Below are positions 1 through 8,589 of a DNA stretch of 64,000 nucleotides, in pieces. Under the pieces are notes generated by a model, which saw nothing but the letters and a program-made list of their open reading frames with translations, did no database searches and was not told where the DNA came from. This stretch comes from Chryseobacterium sp. G0201. Lineage in GTDB: Bacteria > Bacteroidota > Bacteroidia > Flavobacteriales > Weeksellaceae. The first letter of the stretch is position 1, and each line of letters begins with the position of its first letter. The DNA lies in the NCBI RefSeq assembly GCF_003815655.1, contig NZ_CP033917.1, positions 2,790,001-2,854,000 of the forward strand, in the 5' to 3' direction. A program made the translations under genes and the position numbers.

Positions 1-2
1 AA

Positions 3-521
3 CAGGACGAAGAAATAGAAGATAGTCAGAACAGTAAAAAAGAACTTCAACGGGCGGAAATCATTGGAGATATGATGGGACAAAAAATTTCCAATCATAA
101 GAATGTTCTTTTTTTTGAGCAACGCTTGAAACGTTTTAGACCGAAAGACAGGTTTGATAAAGAATGTCTTCAATTGGCAGAAAAAGCCTTTAAACTTTAT
201 TGTGATTACCCTAATGAAAGCATTAAAAGAAATGCTCACTATAACAATGCGGTCAAATCCGAAGATATGGACGAAGATGACTATTACAACGAGGAAACCG
301 TTGTCGCAATGGATAAATACATTTCCTTTTTTGCCGAGAGTGACGGATTGATTTATGATAATCTTACGAGTATGGTCAATAACGAGTTCAATGAATATGC
401 TGAAACACAGGAACCAATGATTTTCAAAACTTTTGACGCAAGTAATATAACGGATAAAAACCTTGATTTTGAAAATCAGCTGTTTAAGGTCTTGAACGAA
501 TTGTGTCAATTGCTCAACTAA
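3..521 (+). CDS. Hypothetical protein next to PRTRC genes, 5' end missing
   Basis: The reading frame is already open at base 3 and runs to a TAA at 521, so at least 172 residues of the C-terminal part are present and the start lies outside the window. The ATG at 72 is only an internal methionine candidate; the acidic stretch before it (QDEEIEDSQNSKKELQ) looks like ordinary coding sequence. The protein is soluble, acidic and rich in Asp, Glu and Asn, with no signal peptide or membrane segment. I do not recognise a domain. The next two genes are PRTRC protein B and the PRTRC ThiF-like protein on the same strand, with a gap of only 44 bases, so this is probably another member of that cassette. 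Its function is unknown. Confidence 0.6.
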   Translation, partial: QDEEIEDSQNSKKELQRAEIIGDMMGQKISNHKNVLFFEQRLKRFRPKDRFDKECLQLAEKAFKLYCDYPNESIKRNAHYNNAVKSEDMDEDDYYNEETVVAMDKYISFFAESDGLIYDNLTSMVNNEFNEYAETQEPMIFKTFDASNITDKNLDFENQLFKVLNELCQLLN

Positions 522-565
522 TCTGTGCATACACGGCGCAAATAATTCAATTATAAAAACAAGCT

Positions 566-1312
566 ATGAGAAATACAGCCAATACAATTAAGAACGAAGA
601 AACCGACATAACCAATAATTTTGGAACACTCTACCATCCTAAATCAGCATTGGTCTTTTATGAGACAGAAGATTATAATCCCGATGGTTATGTTGAACAT
701 TTTGATATTGACCGCAACGGTAATCCCATCAACGCCCATCCATTGACCGTAAGGGAAGCACAGCGGTTATCGAAAACGCTTAATATCCAAAATAAGAAAG
801 ACAAAGATTTTCTAAGACCAAGTGGAGTTATTTCTGAAACTATACTTTTAATAGATACGTCGGAAAATGGAAAAGTGGTCTGGTACACAAAAGCACAGGA
901 ACGACATTTATTATTTACCGAGAAGCTTTCGATTCCAAACGGATTAGCGAATGTGCCACCTTTGGTATGGTGTGCTAATAAGCAGGGAATGAAAATATTC
1001 GCATTGGAGACAGACCAACGCCCCGATGTAGATACAACACTTTTACACGCTCCTTTCTTTAATGTTTATGAAAGCGGAAGTGTCTGTATGGGAACGGTTG
1101 ATGTAAACATTAAAAGTTCCGCATCATTGGAGGAATTTACAAAGAAATGGGAACAATATTTTTTCAATTCTTATTTCAGCCATTTGGTAAACAGCCATAA
1201 TCCGATTAAAAGAAACTTGGTAAACCTTTGGAAAAGCCTTATTGATTCAAAAGAGCCGTTTCCGACAGATATTCTAATCAATTCAAATCTAACTTTAAAA
1301 AATCTACTCTAA
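566..1312 (+). CDS. PRTRC system protein B
   Basis: This 248-residue protein fits the PRTRC protein B family, one part of the ParB-Related, ThiF-Related Cassette found on plasmids and integrative elements; the biochemical role of the cassette is not established. Family-like features visible here are the opening YHPKSALVFYE around residue 23 and the central stretch LLHAPFFNVYESGSVCMG around residues 158-175. It has no signal peptide or membrane segment, so it should be cytoplasmic. The stop codon shares one base with the ATG of the ThiF-like gene (TAATG), which implies translational coupling. The family call is from memory of the family sequence and was not searched. Confidence 0.75.
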   Translation: MRNTANTIKNEETDITNNFGTLYHPKSALVFYETEDYNPDGYVEHFDIDRNGNPINAHPLTVREAQRLSKTLNIQNKKDKDFLRPSGVISETILLIDTSENGKVVWYTKAQERHLLFTEKLSIPNGLANVPPLVWCANKQGMKIFALETDQRPDVDTTLLHAPFFNVYESGSVCMGTVDVNIKSSASLEEFTKKWEQYFFNSYFSHLVNSHNPIKRNLVNLWKSLIDSKEPFPTDILINSNLTLKNLL

Positions 1313-2121
1313 TGATACAATTTGAGAAACCAAAAGTCCATTTTACAGATGATAGTTTGATATATCCAACCAATCCCATTACATTAAATCTTATCGGGGC
1401 GGGTGGAACAGGTTCAAAAGTATTGACCGCTTTAATGGAAGTGAACCATTCATTGATTGAATTGGGACACGCAGGATTACAGGTACGGTTGTGGGATGAT
1501 GATGTAGTGACAGAAGCGAATCAAGGCAGACAGCGTTTTGCAGAATGTGAAGTAGGATTACCAAAGGCAGTTGCGCTGATAAATCGGGCAAACCGATGGT
1601 CTGGAACGAATTGGAAAGCCGAAGTCAGAAAGTTTGAAAGAGATTCTTTAGGAAGAATTCAAGAGAATATGAAATCAGCAATTTATATGTCGTGTGTTGA
1701 TAATGTCAAATCACGATTTGAAATTGCTGATATTCTGAATGAATTGAAAGAGGGTAGGAGACTATACAGAAACCAGGCTAAATATTGGATGGATTTTGGA
1801 AACAATCGATATTCTGGACAGGTTTTGCTTTCTACAGTTGAGAATATAAAACAACCTAATTCTGAAAAATATCAAACAGTGTCGCATCTTCCTTATGTGA
1901 CGGAAGAATTTGGAGAACTGCTTTTGCAGTCTGAAACGGAAGACGATACACCAAGTTGCAGTTTAGCGGAAGCATTGGAAAAACAAGATTTGTTTATTAA
2001 TTCAGCATTGGCACAGATGGGATGTTCTCTATTGTGGAACTTATTTCGCAACGGATTGACTGAAAACAGAGGATTTTTCCTTAATCTGAAAAATTTCCAT
2101 TCTCAACCCATAAAACTATAA
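1312..2121 (+). CDS. PRTRC system ThiF-like protein
   Basis: This 269-residue protein has a ThiF/E1-type nucleotide-binding fold. The glycine-rich loop NLIGAGGTGSKV lies near residues 26-37, followed by an acidic patch LWDDDVV and VTEANQGRQRF, where E1-like enzymes have the N/D and R residues that hold ATP. ThiF/MoeB enzymes adenylate the C-terminus of a ubiquitin-like protein; here the partner would most plausibly be another PRTRC protein, but that is inference. I see no CxxC zinc pairs of the classical ThiF C-terminal region. The gene overlaps protein B by one base and is the last gene of the cassette, followed by about 800 non-coding bases. Confidence 0.8.
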   Translation: MIQFEKPKVHFTDDSLIYPTNPITLNLIGAGGTGSKVLTALMEVNHSLIELGHAGLQVRLWDDDVVTEANQGRQRFAECEVGLPKAVALINRANRWSGTNWKAEVRKFERDSLGRIQENMKSAIYMSCVDNVKSRFEIADILNELKEGRRLYRNQAKYWMDFGNNRYSGQVLLSTVENIKQPNSEKYQTVSHLPYVTEEFGELLLQSETEDDTPSCSLAEALEKQDLFINSALAQMGCSLLWNLFRNGLTENRGFFLNLKNFHSQPIKL

Positions 2122-2148
2122 AAAAGTCGCCTGACCAAAAGTTGGGCG

Positions 2149-2191
2149 GCAAAAATGCAATTCCTCCCTACGGTCGGAAACGCATTTTTGC
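2149..2191. repeat. 10-base perfect inverted repeat after thiF-like gene
   Basis: The arms are GCAAAAATGC (2149-2158) and GCATTTTTGC (2182-2191), enclosing 23 bases that contain CTCCCTACGGTCGG. It sits 28 bases after the stop of the ThiF-like gene, and the segment is clearly GC-richer than the AT-rich sequence downstream. It has no run of T after the stem, so it is not a normal intrinsic terminator. It could be a transcript-end hairpin or a protein-binding or processing site of the mobile element. Confidence 0.5.
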
Positions 2192-2906
2192 GGAAAGCGG
2201 AACAACCCCACTTCTAAAACAATTCCGGACTTTGGCTTTAGTTTGTTTTTGAAAAAAGGTTGTAGGTTTTTAATTGAGGATGTATAAATATTTTTTTTCA
2301 CCTCTATATTATCCCAAGTAATCAAAATATTTATTTTTTGTGTAGTATTGCAAATAGTAATGTATCTATTAATCTATTTTTTACTTGAAGGTTTTTTTAT
2401 GACAAAGATGATACATCAAGATACAATTGAGGAGAAGTTTGGGAAAAGCAGGATTCTTTTATAGATTCAACTTTAGAACAAATCGAAAGTTTTTTTTTGT
2501 CGATGTCACTCCTTATTAGATAAACAAAAGAGTGTATATGTTCCTTAATTATAAAAATTTTCGTTCACAATTCATAAAACTATAAAGTAGTCTGAAGTAT
2601 TTTTGCATAGTTTTTCTTTTTTTTTTCCGTGTTCTACTGTAATTATTTCTTGAAAACCACTTCAAAATGAACTAATCCTGATTGAAAGTTTTGAGTAAGG
2701 GAATTTACTAACGTTTACTCTTAACTATCAGATCGGAAACATTTACAAACAAATTTAATGGGTTAATAATTAAAAAGATCGAATCTTACCCTCTACTATT
2801 ACAGATTTTCATATTGAAAATTTATGTGTGTAATAATATAAAGATATGTAGTAGAAAAGAAGGTAATAAAACCTAAATTAAACATTAAACAAAGCAAAGA
2901 TTTTAG

Positions 2907-2914
2907 TACTTTTG
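2907..2914 (+). promoter_or_regulatory. Candidate -7 box TAnnTTTG for the methylase gene
   Basis: TACTTTTG matches the Bacteroidota -7 consensus TAnnTTTG exactly. It lies only four bases before the TTG at 2919 and 13 bases before the GTG at 2928, so a transcript starting at the usual distance would have almost no leader. No clear TTG -33 element was found at the expected spacing. Confidence 0.45.
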
Positions 2915-2918
2915 TTAG

Positions 2919-5837
2919 TTGATTAACGTGGATAATACTAAAGTTAAAAATACTGAATTTCTAGAAGATATAGCAAAACTTGGTTTTGTTATGGAAGACG
3001 ATTGTCTGTATTTAACAAATAAACAAAGCTCAATATCTGACCCAGAAATTCAATTTCATATTGAAAAAGCAAATGAGCTCAAGGTTTCCGCAGTTTACCT
3101 GCGTAGACAGATTACCGGAAGTTATAAGCCCCAAGTTTATTTGTTTGATTTCACAGACAGAAATTTTGAGGAAGCAGAAGAAAATGAGATAGCTGATATC
3201 CAAACACGGATATGGAGTAGTGGAGAAGCTCCTTTGGCTTGTGTGTTTTACAACACCGAAATAAAAATTATTGACTGTACCAAACACGTAACGAAAGATT
3301 ACAAACCAGAGTATTTAATAAAGGATTTACAATTAGCTGGCAAAGTTAACAATCTATACAACGAGCAATTTGCTATAAAAATTAAAAGTGGTATTTTTTG
3401 GGAACAAGAGGAGCTGAAAAATAAATTTAAGTTTCAAAACTCTGCTTACGATAAGTTGATAGATAATATTCGTTTTGTTGCAAATAGGCTAACAAAAGAG
3501 TTTGAAGATGCATCTTCTGAAATAGTCAATAAGATTATTATTCAAGCTATTTTAATAAAGTATTTGGAAGAGAGAATTGATAATAGAGGCAATAAATTAT
3601 TATCAAAAAAATACTTCCAGAAATACGATAATGCATCCACTTTTAATGAAGTATTGGAACAGAAGGGTAAATTTGCTGAGCTCCTTTCAGACTTAAATAC
3701 AGATTTTAACGGAAATGTATTTAAATGGGAAGATGAGGAACAAAAACAACTTAAGGCATTAGATTTATCAATCGTTGCTGACCTGCTAGCAACAGATAAA
3801 ACGACTTTGGGTTCCGAACAACTTGAAATAGACTTTCCAGATTGGAGGTATTTCGAGTTTAAGTTGATTCCCGTCGAGCTGATTAGTCGTTTGTATGAGG
3901 AATTTTTGGGAGAAGATAAACAAGAAAAAGGCCTCTATTACACACCTTCACATTTAGCCAAATTGTTAGTTGATGAGTGTATTCCGTTAAAAAGATATAA
4001 AGATTTTGACTTAAAAAGTTACTCGATCTTAGACCCCGCCTGTGGTTCAGGAATTTTCTTAGTTGTCGGCTTTAAACGATTAGTTCAGATTTGGAGACTT
4101 CAAAATAATATGAAGACTCCTAATATTGCTATTTTGAAATCGATATTAAAAAATATTTATGGAGTAGATAAAGAAGAGCAAGCTGTTAGATTAGCTTCTT
4201 TTAGTTTAAGTTTAGCTTTATGCAATGAATTAAATCCTGTGAAAATCATCAACGAATTACGATTTGATGATTTAACCGAAGAGAATTTAATTCATTCTGA
4301 TTTTTTTGAATGCAAATCCATTGAAAACAAAAAATTTAATTTGGTAATTGGTAATCCTCCTTTTAAAACAGGTGCAATTTCAAGCTATTCAAATGTATGG
4401 GAAATCAATAATAAAAAAACAAAAATTCCACAAGGACAAATTGCTTTAAAGTTTCTTTCGGAATCATTTAGTTTTTTAAAAGATAGAGGATTGGTTTGTT
4501 TGATCATTAAATCATCTGGCTTATTATATAATAGTACTTCCAATGATTACAAGAAAGTTTTGTTTTCAAACTACAATGCAGTTCAAATTTTAGATTTTAC
4601 TGCCTTAGCTGAAGGTAAATCTCTGTGGGATAATGGAGCAAGAGTCGGTTCGGCAGCTATATTTATCAAAAATGAAAAACCAGATTTTAGTAAAAATATT
4701 TTACACTTAACATTTAGAAGGACTAAGGCAACCAAGGAAAGAATTGTTTTCGAAATAGATGATTATGATTTACATTTTGTAAACCGGCAAGCAGCTATTA
4801 ATAATCAGTTTATTTGGAAAATTAACTTACTCGGAGGTGGAAGAATAAAAAATCTTGTAGAGAAAGCAAATAATTGTAAATCTTTCGAAGAATTTCTTAA
4901 GGAAAACGATTGTGTTTTTGGAGAAGGTTTTAAAATAGGTTCAAATGGGAATTTGAATCCTGAATTTATTTACTCGTTAAAAACTCTTCCAACAGAAGCT
5001 ATAAATGAAAATGAAATAATTATAGAGTCATTAAAGGATATTCCAAGAAATCAAAAATTTGAGAAAATTCCAAACGAATTAATATTTAAAGCTCCTAATA
5101 TTTTAATCAAAGAAAATACAGGTCAGGTAAAAATTCCAATTCACCTAAACAACTATGATTTTTCTTTCCAACATAAAATTATTGGCATTTCTGGATCAAT
5201 AGAAGTACTACACCAAATAAAGGAAACATTCGATAATAAAAACGAATTATTCAGATTTTTGATTTTTTCTTGTAGCGGACAGGTGCTTATTAATCTTAAT
5301 ACGGCATTATTGAAAAAAGATTTAATGTTTTTGCCTTTTTTTGATTTTCCTTTATCTTCATTTGATATCAATACAATAAATGATGTCAATAACTATACGC
5401 AGGATTTTCTTAGACGCGGTGAAAATTCAAAAGCTATAAGCAAAATTAGAGGAGATGAAAATATTAAAAAAATTATAGGTAATTATGGAACTGAATTTTC
5501 ACGAGCATTAAATACAATCTATGAAGATAATAATCGTAAATTCAGATTGTCTGATGTTATTCAACTTGAAAACTCATTAATTGCAACTGTCTTCAAGTAC
5601 GACAACGAAAATACAGAACCGAATTTCAGTAAAGACTTTTCTGCACTAAATATTGAAGGACTTACAAATAACGAAATTTCTGCACATCTCTCCGTAAATA
5701 GAATAATAAAATTATATCCTCAAAAAGATACTGTTGTTTTTGTGAAACCTAATCAATACAGGTACTGGCTTTCTTCAACAGCATATCGTGATGCGGATAA
5801 ATGTTTCTCTGACCTTTCAAATTTGACAAAAGAATGA
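2919..5837 (+). CDS. N6-adenine DNA methyltransferase of a restriction-modification-like pair
   Basis: The 972-residue protein carries the motifs of gamma-class N6-adenine methylases: motif I DPACGSGIFLV (about residue 371) for S-adenosylmethionine binding and the catalytic motif IV NPPF (about residue 477), preceded by YYTPSHLAKLLVDE, as in Eco57I/type I HsdM-like enzymes. The last 450 residues would be target recognition. The first 150 residues have no motif I can name, and I cannot assign a nuclease there. The ORF can start with TTG at 2919 or GTG at 2928; no ATG is available nearby. The stop overlaps the ATG of the next gene (ATGA), so the two are translationally coupled. The probable role is host-DNA modification in a defence or addiction module. 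Confidence 0.8.
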   Translation: MINVDNTKVKNTEFLEDIAKLGFVMEDDCLYLTNKQSSISDPEIQFHIEKANELKVSAVYLRRQITGSYKPQVYLFDFTDRNFEEAEENEIADIQTRIWSSGEAPLACVFYNTEIKIIDCTKHVTKDYKPEYLIKDLQLAGKVNNLYNEQFAIKIKSGIFWEQEELKNKFKFQNSAYDKLIDNIRFVANRLTKEFEDASSEIVNKIIIQAILIKYLEERIDNRGNKLLSKKYFQKYDNASTFNEVLEQKGKFAELLSDLNTDFNGNVFKWEDEEQKQLKALDLSIVADLLATDKTTLGSEQLEIDFPDWRYFEFKLIPVELISRLYEEFLGEDKQEKGLYYTPSHLAKLLVDECIPLKRYKDFDLKSYSILDPACGSGIFLVVGFKRLVQIWRLQNNMKTPNIAILKSILKNIYGVDKEEQAVRLASFSLSLALCNELNPVKIINELRFDDLTEENLIHSDFFECKSIENKKFNLVIGNPPFKTGAISSYSNVWEINNKKTKIPQGQIALKFLSESFSFLKDRGLVCLIIKSSGLLYNSTSNDYKKVLFSNYNAVQILDFTALAEGKSLWDNGARVGSAAIFIKNEKPDFSKNILHLTFRRTKATKERIVFEIDDYDLHFVNRQAAINNQFIWKINLLGGGRIKNLVEKANNCKSFEEFLKENDCVFGEGFKIGSNGNLNPEFIYSLKTLPTEAINENEIIIESLKDIPRNQKFEKIPNELIFKAPNILIKENTGQVKIPIHLNNYDFSFQHKIIGISGSIEVLHQIKETFDNKNELFRFLIFSCSGQVLINLNTALLKKDLMFLPFFDFPLSSFDINTINDVNNYTQDFLRRGENSKAISKIRGDENIKKIIGNYGTEFSRALNTIYEDNNRKFRLSDVIQLENSLIATVFKYDNENTEPNFSKDFSALNIEGLTNNEISAHLSVNRIIKLYPQKDTVVFVKPNQYRYWLSSTAYRDADKCFSDLSNLTKE

Positions 5838-6505
5838 TAGCAGAGGAAAATTTATATAATAAATCCAATCCTCAGATTAGTATTCCAAATACTAATATTA
5901 TTTTACTTATTAGTAAACTGATGAAGTCTGTTGTACCACATTTCAAGTCATATGTAGTTTCTGATTTCTACCAAAAGAGAAAATTGAATGAAGACGATTT
6001 TACACAAATATATATCGAGCAAGCTCAAATCCTAATAAGAAAATACGATTATCCATTTAATATTAATGGACAATACCGGGATATTACAAATTTAAGCAAA
6101 GGTTTTTCAGATTTTTATTTTTATCCAAATGAACAAAATGTTTCAACTTCATCTCTTTTTTCGGTAGAAAGTAAACGCTTGCCTTCTCCTGAAAAATCAA
6201 GAGAAAAAGAATATGTTATCGGTGATAATAATAATGGGGGAATAGAGAGGTATAAAACTGAAAAACACGGCAAAGGTATAAATGAATGTGGTTTGCTAGG
6301 TTTTGTAGAAAAGGAAAATTCTAACCATTGGATGACTACAATAAACCAGTGGATTAAGGAATTGGCACAAACTGACAAGAATTGGAAAAATGATGAATTT
6401 TTATCGGAATTAGAATCTAATGCAGATTTTAGCTATTTAGGATCTACCGCTCATAGGGAAAATGGTGATGTTGATTTGACCCATTTATGGGTTATTGTAA
6501 ATTAA
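5834..6505 (+). CDS. Candidate PD-ExK restriction nuclease paired with methylase
   Basis: This 223-residue cytoplasmic protein overlaps the methylase stop codon by four bases. It has a pattern compatible with a PD-(D/E)xK nuclease: Asp93 in GFSDFYFYP, then Glu112-Ser-Lys114 in FSVESKRL, with the hydrophobic beta-strand spacing usual for that fold. An Asn/Gly-rich region (DNNNGGIERYKTEKHGKG) follows and could be a flexible active-site loop. Together with the upstream methylase this suggests a restriction endonuclease subunit. The assignment rests on motif spacing and gene context only, and I recall no named family. An alternative is a methylase accessory or specificity protein without nuclease activity. 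Confidence 0.5.
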   Translation: MIAEENLYNKSNPQISIPNTNIILLISKLMKSVVPHFKSYVVSDFYQKRKLNEDDFTQIYIEQAQILIRKYDYPFNINGQYRDITNLSKGFSDFYFYPNEQNVSTSSLFSVESKRLPSPEKSREKEYVIGDNNNGGIERYKTEKHGKGINECGLLGFVEKENSNHWMTTINQWIKELAQTDKNWKNDEFLSELESNADFSYLGSTAHRENGDVDLTHLWVIVN

Positions 6506-6681
6506 AACCTTTCTCAAAATACAATCTTTTCGCATTGCTGAAATTAATCTCTTTTTTTATGCCTTTTATGGCAATTGGCTTTCTTTCCGAGTAGGTTATA
6601 GTCGTTGTGCAATAAATTATTCATGTTCGTTATAGGGCAATGCAACTTAACGAATATGCGAAAAAATATATAAAGCTAGAC
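6506..6681. other. AT-rich spacer before the repeat array
   Basis: I see no gene or clear terminator in this stretch. It separates the restriction-like gene pair from the 88-90 bp repeat array. Confidence 0.5.
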
Positions 6682-7121
6682 TTCATACGTGCGTAATACG
6701 AATACAGGTGGAATTCATACCTGCGTAAATCAGATACAGGTTACCTGCATAAAAGGGATTTTGCCAATCATGAAACCTGCGTAAAATACATGCAGCTGGA
6801 GTTCATACCTGCGTAAATCAGATACAGGTTACCTGCATAAAAAAGATTTTGCCAATCATGAAACCTGCGTAAAATACCTACAGCTGGAGTTCATACGTGC
6901 GTAACTTAGGTACAGGTCATCTATATAAAATAGGACAATATCAATCTTCAAACCTACGTAATATCAATACAGGTGCAATCCTATACCTGCGTAAATCAGG
7001 TGCAGGTCATTTGTATAAAATAGGATAATGTCAATCATCAAACCTGCGTAATATCAATATAGGTGCAATCCTATACCTGCGTACATTAGATACAGGTCAC
7101 CTGCGTAAAATAAGTACAGGT
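6682..7121. repeat. Array of 88-90 bp direct repeats with ACCTGCGTAA motifs
   Basis: Four full units begin at 6714, 6802, 6890 and 6980 (lengths 88, 88, 90, 90), with a partial unit on each side (6682-6713 and 7070-7121). Each unit holds three copies of a core like ACCTGC(G/A)TAA spaced about 24, 32 and 32 bases, and most cores are followed by CAGGT, giving small ACCTG…CAGGT inverted repeats and the near-palindrome CAGGTTACCTG. The first two full units are nearly identical and the last two form a second, diverged pair. There is no long reading frame because the unit length is not a multiple of three. It is not a CRISPR array, since there are no unique spacers between constant repeats. Its function is unknown; an iteron-like protein-binding array or a structured RNA are possibilities. 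Confidence 0.85.
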
Positions 7122-7312
7122 GAAAATCATTACAATTTGATTTACAATACTATAGCTAAATTCTCACTTTACAAGCAATTAGTATTTTTCTTTCATACTT
7201 AAAGGCTTCACTTCTATACTTTCCCAATAAAAACAATAAAAGAATAAAACTTACTGATTATCAATACTATAAATTATTTTTCAGAACTCCGAAAAATAAG
7301 AGGCTTTTTTGA

Positions 7313-7378
7313 GCAAGATGTGTCTTTGTATATACAAACTTTTCAAGTTTGATATCCAAAGACGATCTTGCCTTTTTT
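7313..7378 (+). terminator. Long imperfect hairpin with T-run; dispersed repeat copy 1
   Basis: The left arm (7313-7341) and right arm (7345-7371) pair imperfectly through GCAAGAT, GTCTTTG and CAAACTT blocks around a three-base loop, followed by CTTTTTTG. The core GATCGTCTTTG and the flank TTTTTTGCAAAAAGG recur at 50924-50996. It lies between the repeat array and the convergent PAP2 gene, so it could stop transcription from both sides. Confidence 0.65.
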
Positions 7379-7482
7379 GCAAAAAGGGGAAAAAACTGCG
7401 GAACTTGTTTTTTTTAGTTTAAATAATTAAATTTATTAATCTTACCGAAAGGTTCATCTCAAGAATTCCATGAGAAAGTTAT

Positions 7483-8040
7483 CTAAGATGTTTTTTTTTG
7501 TAAAAAGAGAGCAACGATAATTCCATAAAAAATTCCCAAGAATGCTGCCACAATAACATCCGTAGGATAATGAACACCGTTGTAAATACGGCTGTATGCA
7601 ACCAAAACAGCCCAGCAGACTAAAACATATTTTAGCCAATTATATTTTCTTGGTAGCAAAAAGATTAGGAATGTTGCTAAGCCAAATGCGTTCGCAGAGT
7701 GAGACGATATAAAACCATACTGACCACCTGGTCCTGCTTTGCTTAAATGTATCAAATTTTCGAGAGATGGTTCATGTGATGGTCTTAGTCTTTTGAACGC
7801 ATTTTTTATAAGATGAGATGCGGTCTGGTCACAGATCGTGATCAGAAAAGCAATTGCCAAAAGTACGTAAGCACTTTTCTTTTTAAATTCTCTCATAATG
7901 ATATACAAAAGAAAAGTATAAAATGGTATCCAAAACAGTTTATCACTTGCCCAATACATGATCGGATCAAAAAATGAATTGTGCTTTCGGTTTATAAAAA
8001 GAAAAAGCTGAGTGTCGAGTTGGTTTATATTTTCGAGCAT
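7483..8040 (-). CDS. PAP2-family membrane phosphatase
   Basis: This 185-residue integral membrane protein has the three signature blocks of type 2 phosphatidic acid phosphatases: KNAFKRLRP (the KX6RP block), GFISSHSANAFG in place of PSGH, and SRIYNGVHYPTD (SRX5HX3D) with the catalytic His. Such enzymes dephosphorylate lipid phosphates or undecaprenyl pyrophosphate at the outer face of the cytoplasmic membrane. It has five or six hydrophobic segments. It is the last gene of a minus-strand run headed by the fluoride riboswitch, 41 bases after the EamA gene. Whether it belongs functionally to fluoride stress is unclear, because a terminator-like hairpin lies between enolase and EamA. Confidence 0.88.
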   Translation of the reverse strand: MLENINQLDTQLFLFINRKHNSFFDPIMYWASDKLFWIPFYTFLLYIIMREFKKKSAYVLLAIAFLITICDQTASHLIKNAFKRLRPSHEPSLENLIHLSKAGPGGQYGFISSHSANAFGLATFLIFLLPRKYNWLKYVLVCWAVLVAYSRIYNGVHYPTDVIVAAFLGIFYGIIVALFLQKKTS

Positions 8041-8081
8041 AGTAATGTCTTAATAATGAATATTTTAAGTTGTTGTTATTT

Positions 8082-8504
8082 TTATTTGAGAGTCAATATT
8101 AATATTCCCCCGATGATCATAAAACCGCCCACAGCAATTTTCCAGGTAAATTGCTCGTTTAGGAAGAAAAAGGAAAGAGCCAGCGTAATAATTATACTTC
8201 CCTTGTCTATTAATGCTATTTCTGAAACATTACCCACCTTCATTGCCCTGTAATAGAATATCCACGAAATTGTGGTCGTAATTCCCGAAAATCCCAGCAA
8301 TAAAATATCTTTTTTGGTAAGATTTGAAAAATCTTTGGCGTTATTAAATGCGAATATATTGAGCCAAATTAGAAAAAACACAAATGAAGTCCGGACAGCC
8401 AAACCTGTATCTGATGCAACATTTTTCAGTCCTGCTTTTGCTATGACTGAGGTTAAACCTGCAAATATCATCGAAATGATGGCGAAAATTTGATATTGTT
8501 TCAT
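8082..8504 (-). CDS. EamA/DMT-family single-domain transporter-like protein
   Basis: This 140-residue protein has one EamA (drug/metabolite transporter) unit with four to five membrane spans. It starts with MKQYQIFAIISMIFAGLTSV, has the inner motif GITTTISWIFYYRAMKVG and ends with a span GGFMIIGGILILTL. Full DMT transporters contain two such units, so this one would have to act as a dimer, as small multidrug transporters do. The substrate is unknown. It lies 85 bases downstream of enolase in the same orientation, with a hairpin in the gap, and may be read through from the fluoride operon. Confidence 0.85.
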   Translation of the reverse strand: MKQYQIFAIISMIFAGLTSVIAKAGLKNVASDTGLAVRTSFVFFLIWLNIFAFNNAKDFSNLTKKDILLLGFSGITTTISWIFYYRAMKVGNVSEIALIDKGSIIITLALSFFFLNEQFTWKIAVGGFMIIGGILILTLK

Positions 8505-8534
8505 AAAGTGTTGTGTGAGAATATGTGATATTAA

Positions 8535-8566
8535 AAGGCTAACTTTTTAGTATTGAAATTAGCCTT
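8535..8566 (-). terminator. Hairpin between enolase and EamA genes
   Basis: A perfect 8-base inverted repeat AAGGCTAA / TTAGCCTT lies with a 16-base loop, and on the minus strand the second arm runs into TTAAT. It sits 24 bases after the enolase stop codon. It probably ends or attenuates the fluoride transcript before the EamA and PAP2 genes. Confidence 0.6.
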
Positions 8567-8589
8567 CAATAAATTTGATATTTTGTGTA

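Larger units (their letters stand above)
2122..2918. other. Non-coding stretch after the PRTRC cassette
   Basis: There is no credible gene in these roughly 800 bases. The first 100 bases hold a GC-richer segment with a perfect 10-base inverted repeat (listed separately). The remainder is very AT-rich with many stops in all frames. A short open stretch ending near 2522 reads like degraded protein (…WEKQDSFIDSTLEQIESFF…) but has no start, so it is at most a gene remnant. A -7 promoter box occurs at the right end, directly in front of the methylase gene. Confidence 0.6.

Noticed and set aside
2116..2325. Minus-strand open frame of 69 codons after the ThiF-like gene
   Set aside because: Low-complexity translation, overlaps the inverted-repeat region, no recognisable motif or start context.
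2460..2525. Small gene remnant reading WEKQDSFIDSTLEQIESFF
   Set aside because: No start codon, an in-frame stop just upstream and no family match; kept only as a comment on the intergenic stretch.
6682..7121. CRISPR array
   Set aside because: Whole 88-90 bp units repeat, with no constant short repeats separated by unique spacers, and no cas genes are near.
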